A stretch of DNA of 64,000 nt from Clostridium beijerinckii (GTDB lineage: Bacteria > Bacillota > Clostridia > Clostridiales > Clostridiaceae), in assembly GCA_003129525.1 (NCBI GenBank), contig CP029329.1, forward strand, positions 591,501 through 655,500. Direction: 5' to 3'. The first letter of the stretch is position 1. Every line of letters begins with the position of its first letter. Position numbers and translations under genes: made by a program. This document shows positions 61,147 through 64,000 of the stretch, one piece after another. The notes under the pieces were generated by a model. That model worked only from the letters and a program-made list of their open reading frames with translations. It was not told where the DNA came from and ran no database searches.

Positions 61147-61395
61147 GTGAGTAAAAAAAAGACTACCTCTAACCCAACTCAACAAGATTATGCTGTGGCA
61201 AAATTAACGGATATATACTCAACAGCGTTAGAAGCTTCTGATGCTGAAAATTTAAGCCATACTAATAATTCAAGTGAAAAAAACATTAAGAATAAAAACA
61301 ATTCAAATATTTCTAGAACAAACCTAGATACACAGCTTATTGATTTAAATGCTGATGGTGATTCTGATGAATCTATCTATAATGATGAAATATGA
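61147..61395 (+). CDS. Small hydrophilic protein of the tandem family, member 2
   Basis: 82 aa from GTG 61147, with GATAGGAGTGATTATT upstream as in the other members; the ATG at 61084 lacks a ribosome site. MSKKKTTSNPTQQDYAVAKL, IYSTALEASDAENLSH, then Asn/Lys-rich and acidic segments. It keeps the leader and the N-terminal style of members 1 and 3 but has lost the PSxES core. Function unknown. Confidence 0.55.
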   Translation: MSKKKTTSNPTQQDYAVAKLTDIYSTALEASDAENLSHTNNSSEKNIKNKNNSNISRTNLDTQLIDLNADGDSDESIYNDEI

Positions 61396-61445
61396 AAATA
61401 TATTGAAATTAGAAAGAATTATTAATTAAGATTGGAGCGATTAAT

Positions 61446-61754
61446 ATGAATAAAGAAAAAGTACCTAATAATGCAAATTTAGAAAGCAATTCTAGTAAAA
61501 AGTCAAGTAATACTCTTTCACCAAATTTAATGACTGATCTTTCTGGAAATATAAAAAATGCTTATTTACCAAAAATGAGAACTAATTATTCTCCAAGCGA
61601 TGAAAGCGTTGAAAGCGCAACTGGTGTTGATTTCCCAATAAATATGCCAAATCCAGCAGTAGACCCTATTGTTTCAAATAATATATCTAATGCAGAATTT
61701 GATTACACACAAGATATGATTTCTCCAGATAATTATGATTTAGATAACGACTGA
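61446..61754 (+). CDS. Small hydrophilic protein of the tandem family, member 3
   Basis: 102 aa. GATTGGAGCGATTAAT precedes the ATG. The core YLPKMRTNYSPSDESVESATGVD matches member 1; the tail NPAVDPIVSNNISNAEFDYTQD parallels NSVSESSITNAISNS of member 1. The longer C-terminus ends in an acidic DNYDLDND. No known domain. A strong terminator lies at 62020-62061. Confidence 0.62.
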   Translation: MNKEKVPNNANLESNSSKKSSNTLSPNLMTDLSGNIKNAYLPKMRTNYSPSDESVESATGVDFPINMPNPAVDPIVSNNISNAEFDYTQDMISPDNYDLDND

Positions 61755-61844
61755 AAATAAATTCATACATCTTTTAATATATATGTTGCAAAAATAATCA
61801 TTCATTGTTGATTTCAAAAACCATATAACAGTTCTAATTACAAT

Positions 61845-61872
61845 TGAGCATTTAATATTGAACATTGATAGC
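61845..61872. repeat. ATTGAGCAT/ATTGAACAT short repeat
   Basis: CAATTGAGCATTTAATATTG followed by AACATTGATA, a member of the dispersed ATTGACAAT family in the spacer after the small-protein genes. Confidence 0.45.
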
Positions 61873-62019
61873 TTCAACATATATAGTTTACAAGAGATAA
61901 TTATAAATATTATTTTTTAAAATATTTGAATAAACTTGCTAATGTTGGTCAAAATAATAATTGTACCCCATAATACATAAGTACTAAAGTTTATCATTTT
62001 AATTTAGTGCTTATTTCCC

Positions 62020-62061
62020 AAAAAGTTTCACATAAATTTAATATTTATGTGAAACTTTTTT
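62020..62061 (+). terminator. Terminator of the small-protein cluster
   Basis: AAAAAGTTTCACATAAAT and its exact complement form an 18-bp stem with a 5-nt loop, ending in a T run. A second hairpin (AAGTACTAAA/TTTAGTGCTT, 61977-62012) precedes it. Confidence 0.8.
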
Positions 62062-62221
62062 AACAATTAATTATATAGTATTCTTTAGTGAAAAATTCAA
62101 ATATGCTTAAGATATATTGTTGATGATATCAAATATACTTTCATGAATATTTTACGTTTTCATTATGAAACCCATGTAGATACCCACTTTCTAGTTACAC
62201 TTATACTATGAATATGTACCC

Positions 62222-62302
62222 AAATTAGAAATGAAGGTCATGCTTTTGTGGAAGTGTTACTATTTCGGATTTAGCTGTAGATATTTCTTTAGTAGAAGTT
62301 GC
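62222..62302 (+). repeat. Half copy of the giant hairpin's left arm
   Basis: AAATTAGAAATGAAGG ... CTTTTGTG ... GGATTTAGCTGTAGATAT, then TTCTTTAGTAGAAGTTG, nearly matches 62386-62464 but has no complementary right arm. Confidence 0.7.
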
Positions 62303-62390
62303 TTAATTTTTGCTTATCCCAATATATAAGTTACATTTATAGTTATTATTATATTCAATATCTACTATACTTATGAGGATATTCCAAACT

Positions 62391-62582
62391 AGAAATAAAG
62401 GGTACTCTTTTGTGCAGTGTTGCATCAGAGGATTTAGCTGTAGATATTTCTTTAGTAGAAGTTGTTCCAAAATGCTTGTTCAAAGCGTGCCTTTGAGGCT
62501 AGCATTTTGGGTACAACTTCTGCTATTAGAAATTCACAGCTAAATCCTCAGCAACCGAAACAACAGAGTACCCTTGATTTCG
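62391..62582. repeat. Giant imperfect hairpin (about 190 nt)
   Basis: The left arm AAAGGGTACTCTTTTGTGCA ... GAGGATTTAGCTGT ... AGAAGTTGTTCCAAAATGCT pairs along its length with the right arm AGCATTTTGGGTACAACTTC ... ACAGCTAAATCCTC ... ACAGAGTACCCTT. The apex is CAAAG/CTTTG with a 5-nt loop. The outer 12 bp are the same as the sigma-gene terminator arms at 11281 and the hairpin at 4943. No ORF of note. Confidence 0.8.
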
Positions 62583-62621
62583 GCAGGATTATCCCCATAA
62601 GTAAAGCCTTTACCCTGGTAT

Positions 62622-64000
62622 CTATTTTGAGACTGTCCAATTTTCTGGCGTTGCATATATTGAAACTCCATCTTTTGCACTTGTTTCATATAAGCTAACT
62701 CCATTAGAAATTAAATTATCATAAGCAATGTTTTTTACTATGCTTTTATCTGATCTGCTTATTATTCCAATATCGGGTTTTAGGTATCTAATAAAGTCTA
62801 CAGTTGATGATGTGTCATTTCCATGATGCGGTACCTTTAATACATCAACATCTCTTCCATCTAATAAATCATTTACCCAAAAATCTTTTTCTGAATTCCA
62901 TTCCATGTCAGCAGAAAATAAAGCTTGTAAATCTCCATAGTTTAAGTATACTATAGCAGAATTTTCATTAACTCCCCAATACTCTGCTACAAGGGCTGGA
63001 GATCCTATTGGTCCAAAATCCTTGTCTGATTGTACAAATTGCAAAATTTTATTTTTATCTATAAATTCACCATTTTCCGTATCAGTAAATTCTATATTTT
63101 TGTCTTTCATAGCTTTTACTGCATCATTATAAACATTATAATCTATCTTCATCATTTCAATGTTTGCAGCATTTTCTGTTGTAACTTTTACATCTGAATA
63201 CCAATCTTTCATTATTGCAATATCAGGCATATATACTTTTTTAACTTTAAAATTATCTAAAATAGAAGCTAGTCCACCAATATGATCAGAATGTCCATGA
63301 GTAATTATAATGTAGTCAATTACCCCTTTTCCATCTTTCTGTTTAAGATCTTGCTCCTTTAAAAAATTAACTACTTTTTCTGGAGTCTTTACATCTCCAG
63401 TATCAATAAGTACAGTTTCTCCACTTGGGAGCTTTATAAATTCACAATCTGCATTTCCAACATTTAAATATTTTACAAATAAATGATTTTTCATTTTTGC
63501 AGTGCCTGTATATTTTCCACTAGAATTAAACTCTTCCATTTTATTATCTATGATTGCATTTCCAGTTGCAATGCTACTATCTGCTTTAACATAATACTTA
63601 TTGCTTTTAGTATTTATCCACTCATTTGCTCCCATTATGCCATCTTTAGTTGAATAATAAATTTTTCCATTATTATTATAAAATCCAGTTTGAAGAATTC
63701 CATTAAATCTGAAAAAATACCAATTATCTTTTATGTATTTTTTACCTACAGTCATGATTCCTTCATCATTTAAGTAAAATTTATGTCCATCGTCTTCAAT
63801 CCACCCAATATCCATCATTCCATCTTCATCTAAATGATACCAATTATATTTAATTAATTGCCAACCAGTTTGTTTAATTCCAGCTTCATTGAAATAATAC
63901 CATGACCTTCCGAATTTTTTCCAACCAATTGTTGCAGCATGATTTTTATCTAAATAATATTCATTATCATTTTTTGCATTAGGATTCTCATCTTTTTCCT
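62622..64000 (-). CDS. CBR protein with ComEC-like metallo-beta-lactamase domain (N-terminus beyond window)
   Basis: At least 459 aa; the frame is open to the window edge (NPNAKNDNEYYLDKNH ...). The upstream portion contains six or more CBR repeats (IGWKKFGRSWYYFNEAGIKQ and kin). It is followed by a metallo-beta-lactamase fold like the C-terminal part of ComEC: YLNVGNADCEFIKLPSGETVLIDTG, IITHGHSDHIGGL (HxHxDH), ALFSADME and LKVPHHGNDTSS. This is likely a secreted, wall-bound hydrolase; relatives degrade DNA or phosphodiesters, but the substrate here is unknown. The reversed order (repeats first) differs from the other CBR proteins. The signal peptide is expected outside the window. Confidence 0.87.
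   Translation of the reverse strand, partial: EKDENPNAKNDNEYYLDKNHAATIGWKKFGRSWYYFNEAGIKQTGWQLIKYNWYHLDEDGMMDIGWIEDDGHKFYLNDEGIMTVGKKYIKDNWYFFRFNGILQTGFYNNNGKIYYSTKDGIMGANEWINTKSNKYYVKADSSIATGNAIIDNKMEEFNSSGKYTGTAKMKNHLFVKYLNVGNADCEFIKLPSGETVLIDTGDVKTPEKVVNFLKEQDLKQKDGKGVIDYIIITHGHSDHIGGLASILDNFKVKKVYMPDIAIMKDWYSDVKVTTENAANIEMMKIDYNVYNDAVKAMKDKNIEFTDTENGEFIDKNKILQFVQSDKDFGPIGSPALVAEYWGVNENSAIVYLNYGDLQALFSADMEWNSEKDFWVNDLLDGRDVDVLKVPHHGNDTSSTVDFIRYLKPDIGIISRSDKSIVKNIAYDNLISNGVSLYETSAKDGVSIYATPENWTVSK

Noticed and set aside
62462..62698. 78-aa plus-strand ORF across the giant hairpin
   Set aside because: It reads through the hairpin right arm and antisense of the metallo-beta-lactamase gene; no ribosome site.

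Overview
The window looks like chromosomal DNA of a low-GC Clostridium, most likely from the solventogenic C. beijerinckii-like group. This rests on AT-rich codon use, strong GGAGG ribosome sites, and a redundant family of secreted proteins ending in choline-binding-type TGW/WYYL repeats, which resembles the CspA family known from C. beijerinckii. The species is an inference. No rRNA, tRNA or CRISPR array was found.

Layout. 1-8.8 kb: cell-wall-binding (CBR) protein genes, including a near-identical tandem pair (794-2524 and 2886-4556), a YdcF-like gene, and a nucleotidyltransferase/HEPN (MntA-HepT type) gene fused through an inserted repeat. 8.9-16.9 kb: a patchwork of small accessory genes and relics. 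It holds a decayed HI0073/HI0074 pair, a YvrJ/DUF1659/DUF2922 micro-cluster next to a small TcdR/UviA-like sigma factor, a phage-derived block (repressor, degenerate YqaJ, replisome organiser), a second sigma factor, a DUF3990-like pair, and fragments of ParE, RAYT transposase and GalU. 16.9-45.1 kb: surface-polysaccharide biosynthesis. The minus-strand operon runs rfbA, rfbC, rfbB, GT2, rfbD, TagF-like, GT2, ABC permease, ABC ATPase, GT2, GT2-TagF fusion, GT-C-like membrane protein, UbiA-type phosphoribosyltransferase, HAD-GtrA fusion, acyltransferase relic. A divergent plus-strand arm carries an initiating sugar transferase, a GT2 and an O-antigen ligase-like protein. Two 2570-bp IS66 copies lie in the downstream end; the second splits ubiA. 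rfbA is split by an 877-bp ORF-less group II intron whose predicted removal restores the frame. 45.2-64 kb: a second array of secreted CBR proteins, mostly with cadherin-like beta-sandwich domains, plus an AAA/PD-(D/E)XK protein, three tandem small unknown paralogues, a very long hairpin, and a CBR protein carrying an extracellular metallo-beta-lactamase domain.

How the parts may work together. The dTDP-rhamnose genes, glycosyltransferases, TagF-like polymerases and ABC exporter suggest a rhamnose-containing, polyol-phosphate-modified wall polymer. UbiA, HAD phosphatase, GtrA and the membrane glycosyltransferase suggest a polyprenyl-phosphate pentose donor feeding it. The CBR proteins would sit on a choline-decorated wall.

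Short dispersed repeats are a strong theme. One family of about 72 bp sits at gene 3' ends and supplies stop codons. The same family, read in another frame, joins the MntA and HepT halves. Other families are a 13-bp palindrome confined to the first 9 kb, ATTGACAAT-type arrays from 35 kb onward, and a GGGTACTCT hairpin family with one giant member.
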